This document shows, in pieces, positions 1-9,682 of a stretch of DNA of 53,689 bases. The position numbers were made by a program, and so were the translations under genes. Positions within the stretch are counted from its first letter, which is position 1; the number at the start of each line of letters is the position of its first letter. This DNA comes from Mesotaenium endlicherianum (lineage: Eukaryota > Streptophyta > Zygnematophyceae > Zygnematales > Mesotaeniaceae). The notes beneath the pieces were generated by a model. The model made no database searches, was not told the DNA's origin, and was given only the letters and a program-made list of their open reading frames with translations. The stretch spans positions 40,481-94,169 of the forward strand of contig WELA01001736.1 of the NCBI GenBank assembly GCA_009602735.1, read 5' to 3'.

Positions 1-42
1 GGCCGGGGGGGGGCGGGGGGGGCAGAGGGGAAGGGGAAGGAC

Positions 43-247
43 TTGGAGATGGTGGAGTCTGAAGATGAGGCTGCCGCGGCGGCAGCCTCGTCCTCGATGG
101 ACTTGGACTCGAAATGCGCAGGGAGGGGGAGGGGGCCACTTGGCAAGGGCCTGGGCCTGGAGGAGGAGCAGGTGCTGGAGGCGCGCGTCCGGGCCGCTGT
201 CGGCAGCGTCCCTCTCCTTGTCAATGGCACCATCATGCGGTACCAGG
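43..247 (+). CDS. Possible 5' exon, unknown protein
   Basis: An ATG at 43 opens a frame with an acidic and Ala/Ser-rich start, followed by a more ordinary stretch (VLEARVRAAVGSV, then LVNGTIMRY). The frame stays open to 525, but after about 247 the residues look non-coding. A plausible splice donor, CAG/GTGCGG, lies at 247/248, so this may be the first exon of a gene whose other exons I could not find. I do not recognise the family. The poly-G-rich first 30 bases and the contig edge make the start uncertain. Confidence 0.3.
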
Positions 248-559
248 TGCGGCCCTTCCCCTCTGCTCTAATCGTGGAGGTGCATGCGCATTTGCATTCA
301 GGCAACTACCAGCTGTGCGCATGTGCAGTGGGACAGGGACGCCAGCGCTGCTACCGGCCTCGATCAATTATTGTTGTTCGCCTGTTCTGTCTCTGCTTGG
401 CGCCCATGTGTTGGGGAGAGACGTCAATTTGTGGTACCATTGGTGCTTCGTGGCAACTAAGAGGGAAGTCGAGCCCGCGCTGGTCTCTGCTCATCAGGAG
501 GAGCTCATCTGAGTGTGGGGGGTAGTGCAAAGTGGGCCTTTCTCCTCGTGACTTCATAG

Positions 560-2280
560 GTTGGTGTGGTCAGAGTTCACGATATTTTTTTAATTTTTCT
601 TGTGCACGGGCTTGCGGTGGGTGCAGCTCGTGGTGGGCTTGCAGTGGGTCCGGCAAGAGGCACAGAAAGCCCTCACAGATCAGCTCAGCTCATACTTGCA
701 CCTTGTGGGCCCCGAGTTGGGCACCCGCCTAGCCTACTCGTTCTTGTAGTGGATTGGGCGGAGTGATGAGACATCTGTACTGGGCAGGTGAATGGCCATA
801 GTTCGTTGAAATACAGCTGGCGGTTGGCATGCGGAGGTTGTCGCTTTTGTGGAGATGTTGAAGTTGCTGCTTTTCCAATTTTCTAGGTCAATAATCTTCC
901 CGGGTGCTATGTGATTGAAAAGCTTAGGCATCTCGCTGGTGCAACTACCTAGCTTTAGAACACGAAGGTTGGGCGGTATCTTCTTACAGGTGACAGTGGG
1001 GACATTATGAAAGGCCTCTACGTGCCAGTGCTCTGGCAGGGTTGTCAGACGGGGTTACTGGCGTTCTTCATTGCAAGGGATTGACATTGTGTAGATGCAT
1101 GTAGGTTAGTGCTTCAGAGTGTTGCTCGAGAGTGAAATGGGGTTCAATATACAGCCAACTACATTACCTGACATGAGGTGCAGAATGGATTAAGTTGCAG
1201 GCAGGACGTCACAAGCATGTGAACTTGTTTTGGAGCAAGGATGTGCGGATTGTTGATAGTGCAAGTGTATAGGAGGTTGCACAGCGTAGAAGTTGACAAG
1301 GGATCACATCCTGGTGACTTTAAGCAGTTCTTCGTGGTGACTTTGCACTCTGGATCTTGTTCCTTCACTGCTTGGCAACTACTCATTTTCCATGTATTAA
1401 AACAACTCTCCGGCACAACAGCTGACGACGACATGTCTTTTTTATTAACTGCGCTTGAGAGCTCCAGTGCACACAGTGGCCATGCTTCCTTACTCCACAT
1501 ACGCAGATGTATGAGCAGATATAAAGCTCATCAGCAAATCTTGGAGAGACAAAGAAGCACGAAACAACGAGGTCCAGCAATAAAGACACGTCAAAATATT
1601 GATACATGTAGCAGAAAAGCACATGAAACACCACGAGAAAGAGTGACACTTGCTTTCCACTTCAGTGACCTCAGAAATGACGCGTAAACATGATGCGCTG
1701 TGCATGGACACACACAGCAATATTGATAGATTTCTGCCCTGAAGATTACACTCTCAAAAGTCATACCAGAGCTGCATGCAAACAGACCCCCTGCTGCCTG
1801 ATGGCCCCTTTTAATGGCAAGGCCATGCCCCACCTATCGGAGCAACCTGAAGCCTTTCTGTTGACTCCTTGGCATACTTCCTGCCCCCATAACATGTTCC
1901 CAAGGGCATTCTCTTCATCCGCTCTTTCGCCCCACTGCAAGTGATTCTGCAATGATAGACTGGTGTCATACTTTAGAACAACAACTTTGACATTGATGCT
2001 ACATGCACTGCGCTGAAATCACATAAAATAAAACGAGTTGGCGTACTCTGTTGCTCTATACCTACTTCTCATTGCTCCCTGCAGCCGAGAGACATCGGTG
2101 AAGTATCTCATTGTGTGTTAAAATCATCTGCCAGGCTACCACGAGAAGGGCTGGAGGCTGTGATTCTTGTGGCCTGGAGTGAGAGAGCAGGGTAGCAGGC
2201 TTTCAGGCGTAGGCTACACGTCAAGGACAGGGCTTCTTACCTACTCCCCCCCCCCTTCTGCTCTTTGATGCTACTGGAAA
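560..2280. other. No supported gene
   Basis: Only short overlapping frames without recognisable domains are present, and I found no convincing chain of splice sites. There is a C homopolymer near 2246-2256. I see nothing else to annotate. Confidence 0.5.
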
Positions 2281-2690
2281 CGAGAAAAGCACAAAGACTA
2301 ACAAGCTACAAGGGGCATACACATGTCAAAATGGAGGAAAGTTGCTGTGCCAGAATGCCACAATGCTGACCCCCAGCATCTGTCTGCTGAAAGGTTGCCA
2401 ACAACAGTCAACAACGAGCTCACGCATGCAACGCACGTAGATGCATGAGTTCATGTATGCGATGCAGATATACACATTTAATCAGCAACTAACACCAGTA
2501 CTTGCCCTCCGAACGTCAATAATTAGCTGGCGTGAAAGTTGGAAGGTCGCTGAGGATGATTCAACAAGTCACAACGATAGTGATGTTCTGAGATCCCAAA
2601 CAGTTCCGCCTGTTCCTCTTGATGATGCATGGCTCCCACCCTCAGTGCTCCCTGTAGGCTGCCCCCCTACACGCCCACGCCGCTTCACAC
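2280..2690. repeat. Segment similar to 27420-27720, exon-like
   Basis: This stretch aligns by eye, same orientation, with 27420-27720. Shared blocks include ACATGTCAAA, GAATGCCxACAATGCTG and AGCATCxGTCTGCT, and matching sequence continues to about 2640. Read on the minus strand, about 2640 to 2525 is open (about 38 codons, beginning GAMHHQEEQAELFG) and resembles the same stretch of the second copy. It could be a duplicated exon of an unidentified gene. Element A begins at or just after its right end. Confidence 0.45.
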
Positions 2691-2825
2691 CATGCCGACT
2701 ACAGGACGAGGGACCGGTGGCAGCAGCAGTGCGTGCGCGACGCGCAGGCTCTGGCCCGCCCAGTGCCCGAAGAGGCCTTGCAGGACGCGCGTGCGCGCTG
2801 GCGCACTTATCACGCACATTCTCGC

Positions 2826-4109
2826 ATGGCTCGCCCGCAGCCGCTGCTCGAGCGCATTCCTCAACTTACTCGCCACTACGCAGAGCTCGCAGTGGCGGCC
2901 CTCCGCATGGAGCCCCATCAGCACAGTTTGCTGCGCTCCTATCCACCGCCAGCGCAGGCCGGCGATCCCGCCCTGGGCTGTCGCCCCCTTCCTACGCCTA
3001 TCTACATCGCACAGCTCGACGAGCGTCCCGGCGGCATTGTCCTTGTCGAGCTCTTCGCCGGCATTGCAACAGGGTTGCTGGCCACCCTGCAGGCTGGCAT
3101 CCCCGTACGTCGGTACGTCTACGTGGACCCCGATGGCGAGGCGCAACATGTCGCCCGCAGGCAGATAACCTTATGCCACGAGCGTTTCCCAGAGCTCTTC
3201 CCTGAGTATGCCTTCTACCGTGCCCAGACTGACTGGCCCATGGACATCCGCGACATTACAGCCGAGCACATCACGCGCCTCGGGCCCATCGACCTCATCA
3301 TTGCTGGCTGGGAGTGCCAAGGCTTCTCCATTGCGGGACGGGGCGGCGCGCTCGGTGACCCGCGTACGGCCTTGTTCTGGCACCTGCTCCGCGTCCTCAA
3401 CATGGTTGAGGACCGCCAGCCGCCACACACGCTCGCCTGGGTGTTGGAGAACGTGGTTGTCCGCCACGATTCTCGGCCCAACGTCAGCGCCGACTTTTTC
3501 CTCTGCAGCAGCTACGTCGGTCGTGAGGCAGTCATCGACGCCGCTCAGATTGGTTCCTTCGCGCATCGCGTGCGCGCCTACTTCACCAACCTGGCCATGC
3601 CAGGCACGCTTGAGGCATTAGCGGCCGCACATCCACGCCACACGCGCAACGTTGACTCCATCCTCGACGTGGCGCGCCTGGCCCAGCGCGTGGTCGCCCT
3701 TCCGCATCCTTCTCAGGCCCAGTGTGAGGTCCTCCGCGACGTCACGCGGGCGCTTCCTACGTTCGTGAGTCGCTACGACAGCGCGGCCTACGTGGGCGAC
3801 CAGCGCGGCATGATCATTGACCTCGAGACTGGCATGTTCCAACAACCCCGTGCCGTGGAGATGGAGCGTGCGATGGGCTTCCCTCCGCACCTCACACAGG
3901 TGGACGGCATCACCGAGGTCAACCGCGTGCGTCTCCTTGGCCAGGCTATTGATGCCAACGTCTTGACGTGGCTTCTCTTGCAGACACAAGCCCTGACTCC
4001 CCTTTACGCCCAGGCTCGTGATCCTGAGATGGACCAGTCCTATGACGCCATTGATCGCGATTCCGACGGCGACGGTCGCGCCCCGCCTGGTACAACCTGG
4101 CATTCCTAG
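2826..4109 (+). CDS. Retrotransposon-borne cytosine-C5 DNA methyltransferase
   Basis: The ORF is 427 aa from its first ATG (MARPQPLL); the frame is open upstream to about 2660. Motifs of C5 methyltransferases occur in the right order: motif I VELFAGIATGL (SAM binding, about 3046); motif IV GWECQGFS with the catalytic Cys at 3314-3316; motif VI LENV (about 3447); a motif VIII-like HRVRAYF; and the C-terminal RAVEMERAMGFP and RLLGQAIDANV blocks of motifs IX-X. The family transfers methyl from SAM to cytosine C5. The usual Pro before the catalytic Cys is Glu here (ECQ, not PCQ). The ORF has no stop or frameshift although the pol downstream is broken. It lies where gag-protease would be expected. 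DNMT capture by retrotransposons has been reported, as I recall, in charophytes and dinoflagellates. Activity is not shown. Confidence 0.88.
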   Translation: MARPQPLLERIPQLTRHYAELAVAALRMEPHQHSLLRSYPPPAQAGDPALGCRPLPTPIYIAQLDERPGGIVLVELFAGIATGLLATLQAGIPVRRYVYVDPDGEAQHVARRQITLCHERFPELFPEYAFYRAQTDWPMDIRDITAEHITRLGPIDLIIAGWECQGFSIAGRGGALGDPRTALFWHLLRVLNMVEDRQPPHTLAWVLENVVVRHDSRPNVSADFFLCSSYVGREAVIDAAQIGSFAHRVRAYFTNLAMPGTLEALAAAHPRHTRNVDSILDVARLAQRVVALPHPSQAQCEVLRDVTRALPTFVSRYDSAAYVGDQRGMIIDLETGMFQQPRAVEMERAMGFPPHLTQVDGITEVNRVRLLGQAIDANVLTWLLLQTQALTPLYAQARDPEMDQSYDAIDRDSDGDGRAPPGTTWHS

Positions 4110-4274
4110 CGTGAGGGTCCAGCTTCCCAGCAGCCGCCTGCGCCTCGTCCTGGTCCTCGTTTTGGTTCGCTGGGGGGGGGCAGGAGGAGACAGGAGTCCT
4201 CACAGCGACCCAGGGAGTTTCGTTCTCCATTTCTTTTTCCACGCTCTCCGCCGCCTACAGGTGGTGCAGGGCGC

Positions 4275-5965
4275 ATGGCAGCAGCTGACGAGGAGAGGGC
4301 ACCCGAGGCAGGTCAAGTGCAGCCAGCTGCAGGACAGGTGACGCCTGCAGACACACAGATCGCGCCAGCAGCAGGGCAGGAGGCGCCAGCCGCAGCGCAA
4401 GAGCCACCACCGGTTGTTCCTACTTGGAAGCTGGGGGGGACTCTCACTAGGGCACAGGCTGCTCAGCTAACGGCATTGCTGGATGCACGGCGCAGTGCCA
4501 GCTTTGCCAGCGGCATGCACGATCTTGGGCGCTACAAAGGCAACCCTATGAGGATATCCCTCCAGACAGACGTGCCCATCTTCCAGAAGCGCTATCGCTA
4601 CAGCCGCTTTGAGGACGACCTGATCAGCACGCAGACAGGCAAGCTAGAGGAGTGTCAGCTCATTCGTGAGTCTGCCTCCACCTACGCTGCGCCCACAGTC
4701 ATGCCAACTAAGAAGGACGCCTCAGGCAACTGGTCTGAGAAGAGGATGTGCGGTGACTATCGTAAGCTTAACGAGGTCACTGAGCAGGACAGATACCCTA
4801 TGCCGACCCCTGACGAGATCTTCGACGACATCGGCGCTTGTACTTGGTTCTCGGTGCTGGATTTGAGGCAGGGCTTCAACCAGATACCCACTGCGGAGGA
4901 GGACCAGCATAAGACGGCTTTTGGGGATCGCAGCGTCTCTACGAGTGGAGGGTTATGCCCTTCGGCTTAAAGAATGCTCCTGCCACCTTCCAGCGAGTCA
5001 TGGATAAGGAGCTGGCAGGGCTCCCCTTTGCTCGGTGCTACATCGATGATGTGCTCGACTTCGGTGAGACGTTTGAGGAGCACGTGGCATATATCACTAC
5101 AGTTCTGGACCGCTTGGAGGCCGTTGGGCTCAAGTGTCATCCAGGCAAGTGCACCTTTGGGACCCGGGAGGTGGAGTACCTCGGGCATCTTCTGTCTTCC
5201 AATGGTTTGGCTCCTCAGCTGGCCAAGATCTCGGCCATCACAGGCATCCCGCCGCCGACCGACCTCTCGCAGTTGAGGGCCTTTCTTGGCATCGCCAACT
5301 ACTATCGCCACTTTGTGCCTGGGTGCAGCGAGCTGGCCAAGCCGCTCAACGACTTGCTACGCAAGGGCGTTGCCTACGTGTGGGGACCAGAGCAGCAGGC
5401 AGCGTTTGACAAGCTCAAGGAGCTGTTGGTGAGCGCCCCAGTACTACGGCGGCCTGACAATTAGAAGCCCTTCATCCTCCACACCGACTGGTCGCAGGCA
5501 GGGCTTGGAGCAGTGCTGGTGCAGGAGCATGACGGCTTCGAGCATGTGGTGGCGTACGCCAGCCACAGCAACAACCGTGCCGAGGGCAACTACGGCTCCT
5601 ATGAGGGAGAGTGCCTGGCAGCGGTGTGGGCGATGGTGCATTTCAGGCACTATCTCTACGGCACCCACTTCCGCTTGGTCACCGACCATCAGCCACTCAA
5701 TAGGCTCATGACGTCGGAGCGCCTGACAGGCAAGTACGCACGGTGGGCACTCACCTTGCAGGAGTACACCTTTGACGTGCACCATCGTCCAAGGTCGACG
5801 AACCTGGACGCTGACGGCCTCAGCTGCAACCCGCTGCCCTCTTTGCAAGACCTTACAGTAGCACGCCACGATGAGGATGAGCCAGTGGCCTGGCACGCGG
5901 CGGCATTCCTGGCCTTCACCGTTGACGGCGACGTGCGGCCCGCAGGGCTCACTAGCCTAGACTAA
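4275..5965 (+). pseudogene. Element A reverse transcriptase-RNase H, broken
   Basis: The N-terminal part is Ala/Pro/Gln-rich, followed by RT blocks: CGDYRKLNEVT, then FSVLDLRQGFNQIP with the first catalytic Asp. A frameshift near 4960 moves the reading to the frame containing MPFGLKNAPATF and the catalytic CYIDDVLDF. The thumb follows (LRAFLGIANYYRHF). A TAG at 5462-5464 separates RT from RNase H, which begins with LHTDWSQAGLGAVL and includes EGECLAAVWA and TDHQPLNRL. The family copies element RNA into DNA and degrades the RNA strand. No aspartic protease precedes the RT. The lesions make a functional polyprotein from this copy unlikely unless recoding occurs, for which I see no signal. Confidence 0.88.
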
Positions 5966-6008
5966 GGTTGTCGCCGACGTCGTCAGCAGCTGCACACTTT
6001 GCGACCGG

Positions 6009-7163
6009 GTGCGCTTGAGCTTCACAGCCCGCACCGTCGCTCTCAGCTCTCTCCCTATTCAGGGGCTATTCTACAGGTGGTCGCTCGACTTGGCTGGGGA
6101 GCTGCCCAAGTCTCGCCGAGGCAACCTCTATGTCTTGGTGATGATCGAGCACATGTCCAAGTGGATCGAGCTTGTGCCGTTGCCCAGCAAGGCCAGTGAG
6201 GGGATTGCCCAGGCATTCCTTGATCATGTCCTTAGCCGCTTTGGCGGTTGCCCTGAGGTCCTCACCGACCAAGGCAAAGAGTTCCAGGCCAGCTTTCAAA
6301 AGCTGCTAGAGCGCTCGATGATCGACCACCGCACCACCTCCCGCGACCATCCCCAGGCTGACGGCCTTGCAGAGCGCATGGTGCAAACCGTCAAGCTTGG
6401 GCTGCGGAAGTACTTCCTGGCCCACGACAGCACCCACTGGGACGACGCCCTCCCATGGTTGGCTATGGAGTACAGGTTCATTAAGCAGGCCTCCTTGGCC
6501 TCGCATTCTCCCTACTTCCTTCTCTACGGCCGACAGCCAGTCCTGCCCGCAGCAGCCAGGACCGTGGCCGAGAACGTTTTGGACTTGGACAGTCCCGAGA
6601 CGTGGAGCACTCTTATCGGGCAGCGTGCACTGCTCTTTCGGCGCCTGATGCCCATGGCCATGGACAACCTCAGCATTGCTCAGCACCGCGACACACTGAG
6701 GTATGCCGTGACCCGTGGAGGAGCCTATCGCCCGCGAGTGTTGCAATTCTCCGCAGGTGACTTCGTGTACCTGCGACGCCAAACAAAGAACACCCTCAAC
6801 ACCAGCAGCTCGCCCGTCATCCTACGCGTCAAGCGTGTCTTGGCGTCAGGAGTTCTAGAGCTGGAAGGCGCAGATGGCCGTCTTCACAAGGACCACACAA
6901 AGAATTGTGGACCATGCCACCTTCCTAACCTTGACATGCAGGTTCGTCCCCGCGACGCGAGGCCGCCCAAGGACTGGGCGTGCCAGATTTGCCACAGCCC
7001 CGGCCAGGAGGCCAGCATGCTAATCTGCGACAGCTGCAACCTCGGCTTCCACATCGGTTGCCTAAACCCGCCGCTGGCCCGCATGCCAGCTGGCGACTGG
7101 TTTTGTAGCGACTGCACTGCTTTAGCTCTAGACAGCGATCACAGCCCATCAGCTGGTGGCTGA
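6009..7163 (+). CDS. Element A integrase with C-terminal PHD finger
   Basis: This frame is uninterrupted to the stop before the polypurine tract; it is the end of a polyprotein, so its own start codon means little. Just upstream (about 5990-6010) only the CC half of the integrase zinc finger remains (SCTLCDRV). The DDE core is present: SLDLAGELP (first Asp), LTDQGKEFQ (second Asp) and QADGLAERMVQT (Glu). A GPY/F-like beta region follows (FSAGDFVYLRR). The last about 50 residues are a PHD finger. Integrase joins the cDNA to chromosomal DNA, and the tail normally helps choose the target. Here a PHD replaces the chromodomain seen in chromoviruses such as element B. Confidence 0.87.
   Translation: MRLSFTARTVALSSLPIQGLFYRWSLDLAGELPKSRRGNLYVLVMIEHMSKWIELVPLPSKASEGIAQAFLDHVLSRFGGCPEVLTDQGKEFQASFQKLLERSMIDHRTTSRDHPQADGLAERMVQTVKLGLRKYFLAHDSTHWDDALPWLAMEYRFIKQASLASHSPYFLLYGRQPVLPAAARTVAENVLDLDSPETWSTLIGQRALLFRRLMPMAMDNLSIAQHRDTLRYAVTRGGAYRPRVLQFSAGDFVYLRRQTKNTLNTSSSPVILRVKRVLASGVLELEGADGRLHKDHTKNCGPCHLPNLDMQVRPRDARPPKDWACQICHSPGQEASMLICDSCNLGFHIGCLNPPLARMPAGDWFCSDCTALALDSDHSPSAGG
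6981..7115 (+). other. PHD finger domain of element A integrase
   Basis: The spacing is the C4HC3 pattern: CQIC, then CDSC 14 residues on, HIGC, and FCSDC at the end, with the conserved Trp two residues before the last Cys pair (DWFCSDC). The loop LICDSCNLGFHIGC is typical of PHD fingers that bind histone H3 tails. All eight metal ligands are present. Whether it prefers methylated or unmodified H3K4 cannot be read from the sequence. Confidence 0.9.
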
Positions 7164-7164
7164 G

Positions 7165-7178
7165 AGCTGGGGGGGGAA
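7165..7178 (+). other. Polypurine tract of element A
   Basis: AGCTGGGGGGGGAA directly follows the integrase-PHD stop codon and directly precedes the left direct repeat. That is where the plus-strand primer of an LTR retrotransposon lies. Confidence 0.6.
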
Positions 7179-7312
7179 TTAAAATATTTGACGAGTGATT
7201 ATCGTTTGGCTATAAAGCCACATGTATTATAGACTTCATTGCAGCAAAGCCTGCTTGCATATTATGCATTGCTTGTGTCATTGATACGCACCCGACCTCC
7301 TACCGCACGACA
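7177..7312 (+). repeat. Direct repeat, left copy (candidate LTR of A)
   Basis: This copy matches 8331-8466 with only a few differences. The core 7189-7312 starts TG and ends CA (TGACGAGTG to CGCACGACA, 124 bp), as LTRs do, and contains a TATAAA box near 7211. It abuts the polypurine tract of element A. It could be a very short 3' LTR, or one end of a 1.3-kb unit with terminal direct repeats. Confidence 0.7.
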
Positions 7313-8330
7313 GCTGTCATGATTTATTAGGTCGAGGTTGACGTACAAGACCAAGCTCTACGTGTGTGAACCATCAACCTAGGAAGACCAAACTTTGCAT
7401 TGAATTTACGCATCCATATGTTGACCTTCTCTAGATTTTCGAGTCACCAAAGTGTAGCGCGTCGAAGCATCTTCCGAATGGCACCGGTTTCGCGTCATTT
7501 GGTTAATTATTGAGCGAGATAGACGCGATCTAGTCCGCACTCCTTTCGGCACCTAGCGGAATCACACCAAATGGCCAACATGTGACTCAATGCACCCAAA
7601 GGTGACAATGTTGACTATTCGTGACCCCAAGGACCCCTAGCTTTGTGCGCACAAATCCGCGAGCCCCTTAGATTACATAAGTCTTGCATTTCCATAGTAT
7701 AAGTGCATCATTGAGGCTATTACTTGGTGACTGCATCACCTACTTCTAGAGGAAGCTTCCTCAAGTTTTAGATTCACTTTTGAGGCCCTATCTAGGTAGA
7801 ACTACCCAAGGTAAGCTCCACCAATGAGAGACACTTAGCATATTCTACGTGCTTTGCTTTGATTGGTTTGAGTTATGCTTAGCCTATAGGAGTGCTAGTA
7901 CATGCCTTGTACACATTAGTGGACATAGGAGAGCCTCCTAGAGTGACTACATGCATTGGATCCGCCGCATACGACGCCGGGTTTTCAGGAGTATAAGTGC
8001 TAGAGATGTCCCTAGAGGAACATCTTTTTAGAAGTCCCATTATGCCAGTTGTAAGTCACACAGATTATCAGTAAAGCTTACACTTTTTATCTCTTGTGTT
8101 TTCAGGACCACTTAGTCTCTCTCTTGTGAAGAGCAAGCCTTGCTGGCGTCCAGTCACTAGAAGAACTTCACAAGTGGTGAGCAAAGTCACAACTTATACC
8201 CCCTGCCATAGGACTACTCTTGAAGATCATGATGTGCTTCTAGTGATCTTTTGGGCCAGTCTTCATTAGTTGTTTTCCTACCAGATTACAGTCTTGAGGT
8301 GCTCACTCTGGAGAGTACACACTCCTTACT
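7313..8330. other. Spacer between direct repeats, retroelement debris
   Basis: No coding potential is visible. Positions about 8090-8300 match, in inverted orientation, the stretch 24776-24990 (shared blocks GGCCCAAAAGATCACTA, GAGTAGTCCT and AGTGACTGGA). This suggests two copies of the leader or LTR of one retroelement family in opposite orientations. I could not define element ends. Confidence 0.5.
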
Positions 8331-8466
8331 AATGAAAACATTTGACGCGTGACTATCGTTTGGCTGTAAAGCCACATGTATTATAGACTTCATTGCAGCA
8401 AAGCCTGCTTGCATATTATGCATTGCTTGTGTCATTGATACGCACCCGACCTCCTACCGCACGACA
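8331..8466 (+). repeat. Direct repeat, right copy
   Basis: This is the second copy of the 7177-7312 repeat (core 8343-8466, TGACGCGTG to CGCACGACA). It ends exactly where the integrase remnant of element C begins, so the sequence carrying it truncated C. The flanking 5-mers of the two copies do not form an obvious target-site duplication. Confidence 0.7.
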
Positions 8467-8934
8467 TGGCCAACCGTGAAGCTCAGTGGCGTGGATGGAA
8501 GCCATAGTTGAGGAAGAATGGGGACTCCTGGGTAGAGGCCTGCGTCGTGTTGTTGTAGGCGAACTCCAAGGGGGTCAAGTACATGTCCCAGTCTTGCTCT
8601 AGAGTAGACACGTAGGCCTTTAGAAAGGTCTTTAGGGTACGATTTGTACGCTCAAATTGCCCATCCGATTGCGGGTGGTAGGCAGTGGACATATCCTGCG
8701 TCGTACCCAAGTTCTTGAAGAGATTTTTCCAAAAATAACTTGTGAATCTTGGATCTCTATCCGACACAATTCTTGATGGTAGTCCATGGAGTCGGAAGAT
8801 GTTGTCAAAGATGAGTCTTGCAAGTTGTGGTGCTGTAGCCTTAGTCGTCGTGGGAATAAACTGAGCCATCTTGGTAACTCTGTCCACCACCGTGATGGCC
8901 TCGATGGGTCACGGGCAGGCCCACGATAAGATTC
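8467..8934 (-). pseudogene. Element C integrase core fragment
   Basis: The frame 8890-8483 reads DRVTKMAQFIPTT, then IVSDRDPRFTS with the second catalytic Asp, then the YHPQSDGQFERTN block with the Glu, and the FAYNN region. Just upstream (8934-8900) the first catalytic position reads MNLI where MDFI is usual, and a one-base frameshift follows. The fragment stops at FHPRH, where the right direct repeat begins. It continues the frame interrupted by element B at 12521. Confidence 0.88.
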
Positions 8935-8939
8935 ATTGA
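8935..8939. repeat. Target-site duplication of B, left (ATTGA)
   Basis: ATTGA directly precedes the TG end of B's left LTR and matches 12521-12525 beyond the other end. Confidence 0.9.
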
Positions 8940-9682
8940 TGAAAGGGGCCGAGTGCCCTAGTGCAAGCGTAGTAACTCACGAGAAAAGGAACTAGTTGCA
9001 ATCATACTAAAGAGTGCAGCGGCATATTGCTAAGAAAGCTTAGGAAAATTACTTGACATTTTTAGTGGTAAGAAAGTGCTCACAAATGGTGTAAGATGAA
9101 AGGCCTTGTCATTACAAACCCGTAGAAATTTACAGAAATGAAAACTGATAAGAAACAAAGAAGTTATGCCTATTTATAATTTTTTGCCTAAGTGCTCCTC
9201 CCTAGGAGGAAGCTACGGATTTTCCCAAGTGTTTGTCAAATCGTCCCTTCCAGAATATTCGTGAGTAAGCCGGATCAGTCTAATTTGACGTGTCGGGCCG
9301 AATTGACGTCCACATACATGCATCGACATTACTAGAATATTCTATCTTAGACGCGCTAGGCTAAACCGAAACTTCTAGGTAAATCGACCTAGTCGGCACT
9401 CCACGTCTGCCGAACTTATGTGAAGGTTCGAGTTCACTCTAACGGGCCAGATCGCTCGACGCTGTCGATCAATCCCACGGTCGCGCTCACCGCGAATAAG
9501 GACAGTCGTCAACCGACCTCAAAACTAGTTAAACTTTGGAAATCCGTAACTCTCTCAATACTTGACCAAATTCGATAAACTTTATATCAAAATGACCACA
9601 AAAATGCACTCTATACTACTATACAAGCAAAACATACTTTCATGAAACTCAAAAATGCACTTTATAAACCTATGACCTTACA
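8940..9682 (-). repeat. Element B 3' LTR
   Basis: 743 bp with TG and CA ends, directly next to the polypurine tract on the element's inner side. It pairs with 11777-12520. Confidence 0.93.

Larger units (their letters stand above)
2660..7312 (+). mobile_element. Element A: 5'-truncated Ty3/gypsy with DNMT and PHD
   Basis: The order on the plus strand is DNA methyltransferase, reverse transcriptase, RNase H, integrase core, PHD finger, then a polypurine tract with eight G. The pol order RT-RH-IN is that of Ty3/gypsy. No gag, zinc knuckle or aspartic protease is visible, and no 5' LTR copy of the 7177-7312 sequence exists upstream, so the 5' end is lost. Pol is broken by a frameshift near 4960, a TAG at 5462-5464 and a frame change near 5965 with loss of the integrase HH zinc half. 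The DNMT frame and the integrase-PHD frame are uninterrupted. The element is clearly richer in GC than the minus-strand elements to its right. Confidence 0.85.

Noticed and set aside
2441..3205. 254-codon frame overlapping the DNMT start
   Set aside because: It overlaps the DNMT frame in another register, is Arg/Pro-rich as expected of GC-rich antiphase sequence, and has no gag features.
8343..8480. Right direct repeat plus TGGCC as a 5' LTR with primer-binding site
   Set aside because: The bases after the repeat belong to the integrase frame of element C, and only the TGG matches a primer site.
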